From Candidatus Microthrix parvicella Bio17-1 (GTDB lineage Bacteria; Actinomycetota; Acidimicrobiia; Acidimicrobiales; Microtrichaceae): 64,000 bases of DNA. The stretch's first letter is position 1; every line of letters starts with the position of its first letter. Of the stretch, positions 49,505-58,343 are shown piece after piece. The position numbers were made by a program, and so were the translations under genes. The stretch is taken from positions 1 through 64,000 of the forward strand of contig NZ_AMPG01000001.1 of assembly GCF_000299415.1 (NCBI RefSeq). Direction: 5' to 3'. Under the pieces are notes generated by a model. It did no database searches and had not been told where the DNA came from. It worked only from the letters and a program-made list of their open reading frames with translations.

Positions 49505-51199
49505 CCCGGATATTGCAGCCCGGTTCTTGAACGGCGTGTAGGCCACTGGTTTGGGTGGGTGCTGCCTCTGGTGTGAGGTTGAATGGTGTTTGTCTGGTTT
49601 TGGGGCGCGGTGAGGCAGAAGGTTGTGGTGTGGTCGGGTTGTCCGGGCTGAGTCTGGGTGTGTGGGTGCCTGGCCGGGTCAGGCGAACGCGGGCAGGGCC
49701 CGGATGCGTGTGAGGGCTTCGATGAACGCGTCGGCCCAGGCGTGGGATCGTGGGAGCCGCAACTCGAGGCCGCCGGCGTGGTTGACAACTCGTGCTGCGA
49801 CATTGAAGAACGCGAGGCGGAGCCGTTTCCCACGGCACCGTTTGAACGTCGGGGGCAGCCCGAGGTGACGGACCCAGCGGGCGGTGTTGTGAGCAAGCAC
49901 AGAGGCGTGCCACCACAACCAGTTCCCGAAGAAGTTCTTCACCGGCGCGTGGATCAGCCCAAAGTCTTCCTTGAGTTGCCGGATGGTGTCCTCGGGGATC
50001 CCGCCACGAAGCCGATGGTGGGCCTCGACCTCTGCTGGGGGTGCGAACAGGGCGGGAAGGTTCGTGACAATCGCATGGAACCTCCAACCGTCAAGATCAT
50101 CAAAGGACAACTGGTCACCGGCGCTGGTGCGTTGACGGCGCACGATCATCCGCAACATGCGCCGGGTCTTGCCTTGCCCCATCACGAAAGGTGTTTCTGC
50201 GACCTCGGAACCCCGCTTGGCCTCGCCGGCCAACGCTGGCACCCATTGCGTGTCAGGGTTGGTGGCCAACGCCCGGACTTTCGCTTTCACGTTGGACCGT
50301 TGTGGCGCGGTCACGGAGAACACCCCACCCAGCGCCTCGACGGTGTCGAACACGGCGTGTTGGTAGCCGGCGGAATCGACACGGACCCACAGGTTCGTTG
50401 TTTCCCGGACCGGGCCGGGGATCGCCGACACACACTCTCGAATGAACCCGGCGTTGTCCCGGCCCGGATGGGCATTCCCAGACCGGGCACGGATCGCGAG
50501 CACGTCACCGGTCTCACCACACACCCCGATCAGCGGTGACAAGCCAACCTCGCCCCGGTAGGAGAACTTCGAACCTTCCTTGTCCGGCCCGTAGGTGTCG
50601 ACCAGCGTGGCATCGGGATCAACCGTGACCATCCCACCAGAAGGTCCCGCACCCGACGCCCACGCCCGAGCCAACATCGTCCGGTTCACCGCCGCGGCTT
50701 TCTGGACCCGACCAAAATCGGCTCCGCCACAAAACCGGAACATCGTCGCGTGTGAGGGCAACACGTGAGCGCCCCGCAACTGTTGGGTCGGCCCATCCAA
50801 CAGGGACCGGTCCGACAAGAAATCGCCTCCGGCCAACAGGATCTCGACCAACGCCCGATAGCACTCCCCGCCGGTGTAGCCGCCAGGCCCGATCGGCCGC
50901 AACCGGCGCCCATCGGCGACACCGACCAGGTTCAGGTTGTCCAACATCGGTCCCCACAACGCCACCCCGCCCACCCCGGTCACCTTGTCATCGCTCACCT
51001 TGACCTTCACCGAAGCACTCCGGCGGCGGGGCTGTCCGATCAGTTCCCCGGCATCAAACAACGCGCCTGTAGCATTCACCTGGCAGGTGCTCCTCTCGCT
51101 AGTCGAATAGAGCTGTTCGTACTCTCCATTCTTCCAGCCAGCAGGGGCACCTGCCGCGTCAAACCACCAACAACCCGCTACCCGGCTGCAATATCCGGG
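49505..51199. mobile_element. Intact IS1380-family insertion sequence
   Basis: 1695 bp bounded by inverted repeats with a 16-bp perfect outer match (CCCGGATATTGCAGCC, left 49505-49520, right complement 51184-51199). A 5-bp direct repeat TCTGA flanks it (49500-49504 and 51200-51204). The single transposase runs leftward. A GT-rich stretch of about 175 bp lies between the transposase stop and the left end. The intact ends, clean target duplication and open transposase indicate a recent insertion. Confidence 0.93.
49679..51079 (-). CDS. IS1380-family transposase
   Basis: 466 residues. DDE elements: VTVDPDATLVDTYG (first Asp), LWVRVDSAGYQHAVF (second Asp), and HRLRGGIPEDTIRQLKEDFG (Y/R...E-x6-K region). 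GTG 51079 is preferred: it follows GAGGAG by 10 nt and lies inside the element, whereas the longer frame starts outside the right inverted repeat. The C-terminal part with KNFFGNWLWWHASVLAHNTARW is typical of the family. Confidence 0.92.
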   Translation of the reverse strand: MNATGALFDAGELIGQPRRRSASVKVKVSDDKVTGVGGVALWGPMLDNLNLVGVADGRRLRPIGPGGYTGGECYRALVEILLAGGDFLSDRSLLDGPTQQLRGAHVLPSHATMFRFCGGADFGRVQKAAAVNRTMLARAWASGAGPSGGMVTVDPDATLVDTYGPDKEGSKFSYRGEVGLSPLIGVCGETGDVLAIRARSGNAHPGRDNAGFIRECVSAIPGPVRETTNLWVRVDSAGYQHAVFDTVEALGGVFSVTAPQRSNVKAKVRALATNPDTQWVPALAGEAKRGSEVAETPFVMGQGKTRRMLRMIVRRQRTSAGDQLSFDDLDGWRFHAIVTNLPALFAPPAEVEAHHRLRGGIPEDTIRQLKEDFGLIHAPVKNFFGNWLWWHASVLAHNTARWVRHLGLPPTFKRCRGKRLRLAFFNVAARVVNHAGGLELRLPRSHAWADAFIEALTRIRALPAFA

Positions 51200-51356
51200 T
51201 CTGAAACAAGACGTCCATTTGACTGGGACTCGAACGCTTTCCAAGGTCGAAGTTGGGGAAGAGTCATGGACGGTAGATCAGCCATCACGATGTGGCCCGC
51301 GCGATTCGTCGGCCGGGCCGCCTCGTTTCCGACCAGAACCAACCGTCGCGCCGGTG

Positions 51357-52529
51357 CTACCCCGGGTCGGCGGTGAGGGTCACCTTGGCGTCGGTGAGGT
51401 TCTTGGTCACCGCAGGATCGAGGCCCACCGGTTCGGGGTCGATACCCAGGCTGTAGCGAAGGAAGGCAACGCTCAGGTGGTCGATGGCCGGGAATGCCTT
51501 GGCGGGATCGAGCTGCCCGTCCTCACAACCGTCCGAGGCCAGCCGGGTCATGCTCTCGGGTAGGTCGAGGCCCACCTCGCCGATGAGGCCCACCAGGCCT
51601 CCCTGGTCACGGCCGATGAGGCAGATGTCGGAGAACACCAGGTGCCCGGCGCCGTCGATCGACACGAAGTACTTGGGCGGGTTCATTCCGTCAAAGATCT
51701 CCTGGGACGCGGCAGGAGGGATGATGCCGTCGTCGGTGCCCGCCATCACCATGCCGGGCACCTTGGGAACCGGCGGCTTTTTCTCCCCGGGACGGTTGCC
51801 GACCGAGTAGGCGATGAACGCCTTGACGCGGGGGTCGGCGGACGCCTCCCGATAGGCGGCTCCGGCACCGGCAGAGTGGCCGGCAACGGTCACCTTCGAC
51901 TCATCCAACAGCCCGGTGAGCGGCGAGCCCTTCAGCGCCAGCGCTGCGTCCAGCGAAGCGGAGAGCACCTCCGGGTCCTCGCGTGGGGTCACGCCCTTGG
52001 CCGCCACCCCCAACTGGCCACTCAGGCTTCGCTCCACGTGGTCAGGGGCCACGACGACGAAACCCCACGAGGCCAGATGGGTGACCAGATCGGCGGACTG
52101 CTCCGGGAAGCCGGCGAAGCCGTGGCTGAACATCACCACGGGATAGGGGCCGTCGGCGCCGGGATCAGCCGCCGGGTGGGCGGCGATCTCGTACATCGGA
52201 CGCTTGTCGGCGGGTATCTGTGACTGGAGTTCGGGGCTGAGCAGCCCGGCGATGTCGAACTGTTCCGTTGGAAGCTCGGCCGCGCTGTCGGCGGCGGGGT
52301 ACCACGCCTGCACCCGGCGGCCATCGTCCAACTTGAACGCCGTGGTACCCACCTCAGCTGGTCCGGGCTCTGCGTAAGCCGGGTCGGTTCCCAGGTCGGC
52401 GGCGGCCGTCGTGGAGGGCCCGGCGGTCGGCTGGGCGGAACCACCGTCCGAGCCGTCCTCCCCGGACGAACAACCCACGATCAACACGCTCAGGGTCAGG
52501 ATCGGCACCAACACACGACGACTACGCAT
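51357..52529 (-). CDS. Secreted PAF-acetylhydrolase/chlorophyllase-like lipoprotein hydrolase
   Basis: 390 residues. Signal peptide with lipobox LSVLIVGCSSG, then an acidic/Ser-rich linker. Alpha/beta hydrolase: YPVVMFSHGFAGFPEQ, SWGFVVVAPDHVERS, nucleophile AGHSAGAGAAYREA, acid region MAGTDDGIIPPAAS and His in GAGHLVF. Typical of platelet-activating-factor acetylhydrolase/dienelactone-type esterases. ATG 52529 (MRSRRV) is preferred over the longer frame because it begins the signal peptide. Upstream neighbour on the same strand is DsrE, 43 bp away. Confidence 0.86.
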   Translation of the reverse strand: MRSRRVLVPILTLSVLIVGCSSGEDGSDGGSAQPTAGPSTTAAADLGTDPAYAEPGPAEVGTTAFKLDDGRRVQAWYPAADSAAELPTEQFDIAGLLSPELQSQIPADKRPMYEIAAHPAADPGADGPYPVVMFSHGFAGFPEQSADLVTHLASWGFVVVAPDHVERSLSGQLGVAAKGVTPREDPEVLSASLDAALALKGSPLTGLLDESKVTVAGHSAGAGAAYREASADPRVKAFIAYSVGNRPGEKKPPVPKVPGMVMAGTDDGIIPPAASQEIFDGMNPPKYFVSIDGAGHLVFSDICLIGRDQGGLVGLIGEVGLDLPESMTRLASDGCEDGQLDPAKAFPAIDHLSVAFLRYSLGIDPEPVGLDPAVTKNLTDAKVTLTADPG

Positions 52530-52572
52530 CAACGCAGGGTACCCGGCGAGCGACGCCCGCCCGGCCGATGGG

Positions 52573-52938
52573 TCAGTAGCTGAAGGTCGTGGCCCCTTCA
52601 TCACCGATCCACTCCCACATGGGCACCGTTCCGCCCATCTCGGCACCGTCGATCAGCGATGCAGTATCGAGTTGCTTGGAGTTGAAACAGACCGGGCACA
52701 CCAGCAACTTGCCAGAGGCCGCCAGATACCTGCTCAACAGGTCCTGGATCGGCGGGCAGCCGTCGCAGGCGGAGCCAACAGCAACCCCGGCGAGTGCAAG
52801 GCGTACCGCTTCCTTGGTGAGAAACATCAGGGTGGGGCGACCCGCCTCGGCGGCGCCGACCGCAACCAGCAAGGCAATGGTGACGGTCTCTGCGTCCTCA
52901 AGTCCGGTGTTCAGGCTGACCACTGCTTTGTTGCTCAT
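52573..52938 (-). CDS. DsrE-family sulfur-relay-like protein
   Basis: 121 residues with the DsrE/DsrF fold: VVSLNTGLEDAETVTIALLVAVGAAEAGRPTLMFLTKEAV, then CDGCPP and LLVCPVCFNSK. The Cys pairs could carry persulfide, as in the DsrEFH/TusBCD relay, although the classical relay Cys position differs. Function in this organism is unclear. Confidence 0.85.
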   Translation of the reverse strand: MSNKAVVSLNTGLEDAETVTIALLVAVGAAEAGRPTLMFLTKEAVRLALAGVAVGSACDGCPPIQDLLSRYLAASGKLLVCPVCFNSKQLDTASLIDGAEMGGTVPMWEWIGDEGATTFSY

Positions 52939-53022
52939 CGGTTGCTCCTCATGGGTTGGTTTGCGAACCTAGCGCAACCAGCAGCCCTTGAAGACCGAAG
53001 GCCAAGCAGAAGTGCGGAGGGA

Positions 53023-53895
53023 TTACGGCGCCTTGGCAATGATCTCGGCGCCGTAGCGTGCCAGTGCCTCCTCGGTGTCCTGCCAGAACAGGGACGATGG
53101 AAGCACCACCCGGGTGACGCCCATTGCGGCCAACTCCCCCACCTCGTCCAGAGCCCTTGAGCCAATCGCCCCATTGCCGCCGGAGGTGAACGTCAACACA
53201 TCCGGGTTGCGTCCCGCCTCGAAGGCGGCCTGACGGGCGACGCCGAAAAGTCGCTCAAGTTCGGCGTGATCACCTTTGCCGGGGAAGAACCCGTCGCCAA
53301 GACGGCCGGCCCTTCGCGCGGCTGCGTCGGAGTGCCCGCCGACGTGCACGGGGATGGTGCCCCGCCTGGGCTGAGGCCGCATGACGCACTCGTCAAAGCT
53401 CGCAAACTCACCATGGTGAGTGGCCCGCTCGTCGGCCCAGAGGGCTCGCATGGCAACCACATAGTCGTCGGTTCGGCGCCCACGATCGTCGAACGGCACC
53501 CCGAGCGCGTCGAACTCCTCCTCGAGCCAACCCACGCCTATGCCGAACTCCATCCGCCCCCCCGACAACGCGTCGAGGGTGGCCAACTGCTTGGCAAGCA
53601 CCAACGGGTTGCGCTGCGGCACGATGAGAATGCCCGTCGCCAGACGAATCCGCGACGTGACCGCCGCCAGGTACGACAGCCACACCAACGGATCCGGGAT
53701 CGGCGCGTCATCGTTTCCAGGCATCCTGCCTGACGGGTCGTAGGGGTACGTCGACTCGTAACCGGCAGGCACGACGACGTGCTCGACGGTCCACAGGGAC
53801 TCGAAACCCGCTGCCTCGGCGTGGGAGGCGAAGGCTGCGGCTGCGTCCGGCTCGACGAACGGTCCGGTGTTGGCGAAGACGATCCCAAAGTCCAT
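53023..53895 (-). CDS. LLM-class F420-dependent-type oxidoreductase
   Basis: 290 residues. Bacterial luciferase-like barrel: MDFGIVFANTGPFVEPDAAA, the substrate-pocket SHAEAAGFESLWTVEHVVVP, RIRLATGILIVPQRNPLVLAKQLATLDALSGGRMEFGIGVGWLEEEFDALG, and VHVGGHSDAAARRAGRLGDGFFP. This arrangement is the actinobacterial F420-dependent LLM subgroup. It reduces or oxidises organic substrates with F420. It sits between DsrE and the MBL hydrolase on the minus strand. Confidence 0.9.
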   Translation of the reverse strand: MDFGIVFANTGPFVEPDAAAAFASHAEAAGFESLWTVEHVVVPAGYESTYPYDPSGRMPGNDDAPIPDPLVWLSYLAAVTSRIRLATGILIVPQRNPLVLAKQLATLDALSGGRMEFGIGVGWLEEEFDALGVPFDDRGRRTDDYVVAMRALWADERATHHGEFASFDECVMRPQPRRGTIPVHVGGHSDAAARRAGRLGDGFFPGKGDHAELERLFGVARQAAFEAGRNPDVLTFTSGGNGAIGSRALDEVGELAAMGVTRVVLPSSLFWQDTEEALARYGAEIIAKAP

Positions 53896-53951
53896 CCAGG
53901 CAACGTACTGCGAAGCATGGACGCCGGGAGCACGACCGATGTTGAGGGGGG

Positions 53952-54797
53952 TCAGGCCGGAGCGGGCACCTCGACCCGATGCAGGTCATCGCCCAGCTCG
54001 ACCGCTCCATCGAAGTGGGCGGCTGCCAGCGCACGCCAGTCGTCCCCGCCGCCGGAGGGAAACGCAGGCACGTAGTGGGTCATCACCAGCGTGTTCAGAC
54101 CCGCCCGCTGGGCGGTCTGAGCCGCCTCCTCCGGGGAGGAGTGATAGTCGAGCGTGTCGATCAGCCGCTGGATGGGGATCTGCTCGATCACATCCTTGCG
54201 GATCACCGTGTGGACGAGCGCCTGCGCGCCGGAACACAGCCGATCCAGTCCTCCGCACGGCACGGTGTCGCCCGCAACGACCACCGCTGCGTCGTCGTGG
54301 TCGAAGCGAAAGCCGATGCTGGGCTCCACCGGACGGTGATCGGTGGGGGCGCAGCCGACCCGCACCGGGCCCGGCAGCGGGATCGGCCCGTCGCCAACCT
54401 CGGTGACCAACACCCGGGGCCGCTCAGCGAGGTCGTCGTGATGGGCCATGCGGTAGCCGATGTCCGGCTCCAACGAAGCGAGGATGTGATCGACCACACC
54501 TGCCGTGCCGGCGGGGCCGATGACACGAAGGGGCGTCGGCTGGAACGTACCGATCCACACCGCGGTGATCAGGTCACCCAGGTCGGTGATGTGATCGGAG
54601 TGAAGGTGGGTGATGAGCACGGCGGTCAGGTTGGAGGCCTGAACGCCCACCGCGGTGAGGCGCATCAGCACGCCGCGTCCGGCATCGACCAGAAAGTTCT
54701 GCCCTCCGCCCTGAAGGAGCGTGGCAGGGCCGGCCCGGTCGGCATCGGGCAGCGGGCTGCCGGTGCCGAGCAGGGTGATCGTCAAGGCGGTGCTCAT
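53952..54797 (-). CDS. MBL-fold metallo-hydrolase (RNase Z/PhnP-like)
   Basis: 281 residues. [20 protein letters not shown] begins the fold; [16 protein letters not shown] is the HxHxDH zinc motif; [12 protein letters not shown] the second Asp and [12 protein letters not shown] the last His. Layout matches RNase Z-like/arylsulfatase-type MBL enzymes. ATG 54797 is used because family homology starts there and the longer frame adds 57 unlikely residues. It is 28 bp from the sulfatase gene and presumably in the same operon. Confidence 0.88.
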   Translation of the reverse strand: MSTALTITLLGTGSPLPDADRAGPATLLQGGGQNFLVDAGRGVLMRLTAVGVQASNLTAVLITHLHSDHITDLGDLITAVWIGTFQPTPLRVIGPAGTAGVVDHILASLEPDIGYRMAHHDDLAERPRVLVTEVGDGPIPLPGPVRVGCAPTDHRPVEPSIGFRFDHDDAAVVVAGDTVPCGGLDRLCSGAQALVHTVIRKDVIEQIPIQRLIDTLDYHSSPEEAAQTAQRAGLNTLVMTHYVPAFPSGGGDDWRALAAAHFDGAVELGDDLHRVEVPAPA

Positions 54798-54825
54798 GGT
54801 CTCAACCTCTTCATGATGGGGCTTC

Positions 54826-57087
54826 TCATTGACGGGACATCTCGGCGCGGGCAATCGCCTCGGCGGTGCCCCTCCCGGGCTCACCAAGCCGGATCTCCAA
54901 CTCGTGCAGTACCCCGGAGAACGCAAACGGGCCTGCGTAGCGCTTCGACACCACCGAACCGGCGTCATAGCCGATGGATGACCCCACCGAGGAGATCATG
55001 CGCATGTACAGCGGTAGGTCGACCGCACCTGCCGATGCACCATCGATGAACAGCTCTGCGGTTCCCGCCATGGCCTCGCCCCGGGTGAACGCCACCGACA
55101 GCTCGGCGTCCCCGGTTGGGACCGCGACGTCGGATTCCAGGATGGAATGCGTGTCGAAGGCGTTGTAGTCGAGCACCAGGCGACCACCCTGCACGAAGAC
55201 CGAGATACCGGAGTTCTCGGTGCCGGTGGCGAACAACACGCCCTCGGCGGTGCCATCTCCGGTGACCTGCGCGGTCAGGGTGAAGTTGCGCCCGCCGATT
55301 GCCGCCGAAGCCTGGCCGGGAAGCGGCGACATCGGCGGCCGGTAGACGTAGCGGCGATCAACCGGGTGCGGCGAGTGGTCGCGAAACCGGGCGCCGAACA
55401 GCTCGAACGTGCGGTCGTCCAGTGGGAGCACACCGTGACGCTCCGCCTCGGACCACCACAGCGCCACCAGCTCGGCAAGCCGATCAGGCTCGGCCTCGGC
55501 CAGATCGGTGCACTCCGAGCGATCGACGGACAGGTGGTACAGCTCCCACGACTCGGTGTCGTAGTCGGCTCCAACCGTGTGCTTGCAGACCGCCTTCCAC
55601 TCCCCTGCCACCAACGCCCGGCTGCCTCCCATCTCGAAATACTGCAACGTGTTGGTGCCGGGAGCATCCGCATCGTCGAGCAGATCGGCGAAGCTGTGGC
55701 CGGTCACCGGCAACTGCTCCACCCCCCGGTAGGTCACCGGTGCCTCCGCCCCGACGAGCTCGTAGATCGTGGGCGCAATGTCGGCCACGTTGACGAACTG
55801 GTCTCGTTGCGTGCCGTGTTGCCCAGCCTGGAACCGGTCCGGCCAGGACACCACCATCGGCACGTGCACGCCGCCCTCATGGGTGTTCTGCTTGTACCAC
55901 TTGAACGGCGAGTTGCCGCACTGGGCCCAACCCCACGGATAGTTGGTGTGGCTGTGGGGCCCTCCGATGTCATCGATTCGCTCGATCGCCTCATCGGGAG
56001 TCTCGAGGATGCCGTTGAAGAACTTCATCTCGTGCATGACGCCGAACGGGCCACCCTCCTGAGACGCGCCGTTATCGGCCAGTACGCACAGGATGGTGTT
56101 GTCCAGTTGACCGAGGCGGTCGAGGCCGGCCACCAGACGGCCAACCTGGTCGTCGGTGTGGTCAAGAAAAGCGGCAAACGCCTCCTGAAGCCGGGCAGCC
56201 AGGCGCCGCTGGTTCTCGGGCAGGTCGTCCCACGGTTCGACCCCCGGGTTGCGCGGCGCCAACCCGGTGCCCTCGGGGATCACGCCCAGCTCCAACTGCC
56301 GCTCAAACCAACGCTGTCGCACGACGTCCCAGCCCTCGTCGTAGCGGCCCCGATATTTCGCCAGGTAGGCCTCGGGCGCCTGATGCGGGGCATGGGTGGC
56401 GCCGAAGGCCAGATAGGTGAAGAAGGGCCGGTCCGGGCGGACACCCACCGAGTCGGCGATCATGCCCAACGCCTGATCAACCAGGTCCTCCGACAGGTGA
56501 TAGGCGTTCTCGGAGGTTGCCGGGACCTCCACGTGATGGTTGTCGCACACCAGATCGGGGTGGAACTGGTCGGTCTCCCCTTCCAGGAATCCGTAGAAGC
56601 GGTCGAAGCCGCGGCCCAACGGCCACTGATCGAATGGACCGGCCGCTGAGCACTGCTCCATGCGCGCCAGGTGCCACTTGCCCAGACAGAAGGTGGCGTA
56701 CCCCTCGGCCGACAGCACCTCGGCCATCGTGGCGGCGTGATTGGTGAGGTGGCCCAACATGTTGGGAAACCCGGTGCGAAAGTTGGACACGGCCCGCATA
56801 CCCACAGCGTGGGCGGACCGGCCGGTGAGCAGCGACGCTCTGGTGGGCGAGCACAGCGGGGTGACGTGAAAGTTGGTGAACTGCACCCCTTCGGCCGCGA
56901 GCGCGTCGATGTTCGACGTGTCGATGTCGGAGCCGTAACAGCCGAATTGGGCGAATCCGGTGTCGTCCAAGAGCACCACGACGACGTTGGGGGCACCGTC
57001 GTCAGGATGCGGTCCCTCGTCGAAGTACGGCTCCGATTCGGCCACGGTACGGCCGATCCGACCTTTGAACGTTGACGGTCGTGACAT
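54826..57087 (-). CDS. Second formylglycine-type arylsulfatase with C-terminal LamG-like domain
   Basis: 753 residues. [16 protein letters not shown] opens it (shared with the 22.5 kb sulfatase), then [20 protein letters not shown] (metal-binding), [11 protein letters not shown] (Cys for formylglycine, near residue 80), GKWHL, and [12 protein letters not shown]. The C-terminal part after about residue 590 resembles a LamG/concanavalin fold. ATG 57087 has GAGGGGGACCCAC upstream; a start 24 nt earlier is less likely. No signal peptide, so cytoplasmic. Divergent from the Gfo/Idh gene. Confidence 0.93.
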   Translation of the reverse strand: MSRPSTFKGRIGRTVAESEPYFDEGPHPDDGAPNVVVVLLDDTGFAQFGCYGSDIDTSNIDALAAEGVQFTNFHVTPLCSPTRASLLTGRSAHAVGMRAVSNFRTGFPNMLGHLTNHAATMAEVLSAEGYATFCLGKWHLARMEQCSAAGPFDQWPLGRGFDRFYGFLEGETDQFHPDLVCDNHHVEVPATSENAYHLSEDLVDQALGMIADSVGVRPDRPFFTYLAFGATHAPHQAPEAYLAKYRGRYDEGWDVVRQRWFERQLELGVIPEGTGLAPRNPGVEPWDDLPENQRRLAARLQEAFAAFLDHTDDQVGRLVAGLDRLGQLDNTILCVLADNGASQEGGPFGVMHEMKFFNGILETPDEAIERIDDIGGPHSHTNYPWGWAQCGNSPFKWYKQNTHEGGVHVPMVVSWPDRFQAGQHGTQRDQFVNVADIAPTIYELVGAEAPVTYRGVEQLPVTGHSFADLLDDADAPGTNTLQYFEMGGSRALVAGEWKAVCKHTVGADYDTESWELYHLSVDRSECTDLAEAEPDRLAELVALWWSEAERHGVLPLDDRTFELFGARFRDHSPHPVDRRYVYRPPMSPLPGQASAAIGGRNFTLTAQVTGDGTAEGVLFATGTENSGISVFVQGGRLVLDYNAFDTHSILESDVAVPTGDAELSVAFTRGEAMAGTAELFIDGASAGAVDLPLYMRMISSVGSSIGYDAGSVVSKRYAGPFAFSGVLHELEIRLGEPGRGTAEAIARAEMSRQ

Positions 57088-57269
57088 GTGGGTCCCCCTC
57101 GACCTGGTCATTCGCAGCCGAGCTCGTCAAGGCCGCCGAAACTCTAGACCCTTCCCAACCTTCTGCAAGTGCGACTGTCAGAACATTGACCTGAGCGAAC
57201 CCGGCCGCAGCCGTCGACGACGTGTGCGGTACGGTCCTCGCAACATCGAACCGAGGAGGGTGCCGCATC

Positions 57270-58343
57270 GTGAATCTGCGCGTTGCCGTGGTTGGCATGG
57301 CTCACCTTCACCTGTTCGAACTGGTTCAGGGCCTGCTCGACGCTGGCGCCGAAACCGTTGCTCACGTGCCCGACGGCGAACTGCTGGACGTGTACGAGGG
57401 TTGGAGGCCCGACTCCCGGCCGGTCGAACTGGCCGAGTTGCTCGCCGACGGCAACCTCGATCTGATCGTCACCGCGGGCGTCCCCTCCGAGCGGGCCGCC
57501 GTTGCGCTCGCAGCACTGGAGAGCGGCAAGCATGTGCTGAGCGTCAAGCCCGGCGTCACCACCGTCGACGACCTGAAACGCATCACCCACGCCGTCGAGG
57601 CTTCCGGGCGGCGCTGGACCGTGCTCTTTACCGAGCGGTTCACCAACCGGGCCACATCCGAGGCGGTTCGCCTGGCCCGCTCGGGGGCGATCGGTGAGGT
57701 GGTGCACGTGATCGGTGCGGGCCCCCACACGCTCAACCTGGAGGGGCGCCCCGATTGGTTCTTCGATCCCTCCGCCTCCGGCGGCATCCTGGTGGACCTC
57801 GCCTCGCATCAGGTCGATCAGTTTCTTGCCATCACCGGCGAACTGAACGCCACGGTGAGCCACTCCTCGATCGGCAACGTCGCCTGCCACGAGCATCCTG
57901 CCTTCGCCGACGTCGGGACGATTCGGTTGGCCGGAACGACCACCCACGGTTCGCCGGTGATCGGCGACCACCGGGTCGACCTGTTGTCCCCCGCGGGTCT
58001 TGGATGTTGGGGAGACGTTCGCCTCGCCATCATCGGCACCGAAGGCACCCTGGAGGCGAGGTCCAACATCGATCCGGCCGGGGCGCCGGGCGCCGAACAC
58101 CTGATCCTCGTCGACCGCGAGTCGACCCGCCGGGTGGACTGCTCCGGCGTCGATGTCGACTGGGCCGGGCGCCTGGCGGCCGACCTCGTGGACGGAGGCG
58201 CCCGGCTGATGAGCCAGGCGCACGTGTTGGCCGTGTGCGATCTCACCCTCACCGCCCAGGCCCGAGCCAACAGCTGGGGTGCGGCACAGGCAGATGCCCG
58301 GGTGACCAATGCGAGCGCCGACATTGGTACCGTTCGGCCATGA
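57270..58343 (+). CDS. Gfo/Idh/MocA-family oxidoreductase
   Basis: 357 residues, GTG start with GAGGAGG 10 nt upstream. N-terminal Rossmann fold (LRVAVVGMAHLHLFELVQGLL, an atypical glycine motif), LDLIVTAGVPSERAAVALAALESGKHVLSVKPG (the KP substrate motif), then a C-terminal dimerisation fold with PSASGGILVDLASHQVDQFL (Asp/His catalytic region). The reaction is NAD(P)-dependent oxidation of a sugar or inositol. Overlaps GlpD start (ATGA). Confidence 0.88.
   Translation: MNLRVAVVGMAHLHLFELVQGLLDAGAETVAHVPDGELLDVYEGWRPDSRPVELAELLADGNLDLIVTAGVPSERAAVALAALESGKHVLSVKPGVTTVDDLKRITHAVEASGRRWTVLFTERFTNRATSEAVRLARSGAIGEVVHVIGAGPHTLNLEGRPDWFFDPSASGGILVDLASHQVDQFLAITGELNATVSHSSIGNVACHEHPAFADVGTIRLAGTTTHGSPVIGDHRVDLLSPAGLGCWGDVRLAIIGTEGTLEARSNIDPAGAPGAEHLILVDRESTRRVDCSGVDVDWAGRLAADLVDGGARLMSQAHVLAVCDLTLTAQARANSWGAAQADARVTNASADIGTVRP

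Noticed and set aside
51219-51563. 114-codon plus-strand frame right of the IS element
   Set aside because: Runs antisense into the lipoprotein hydrolase and has no features.
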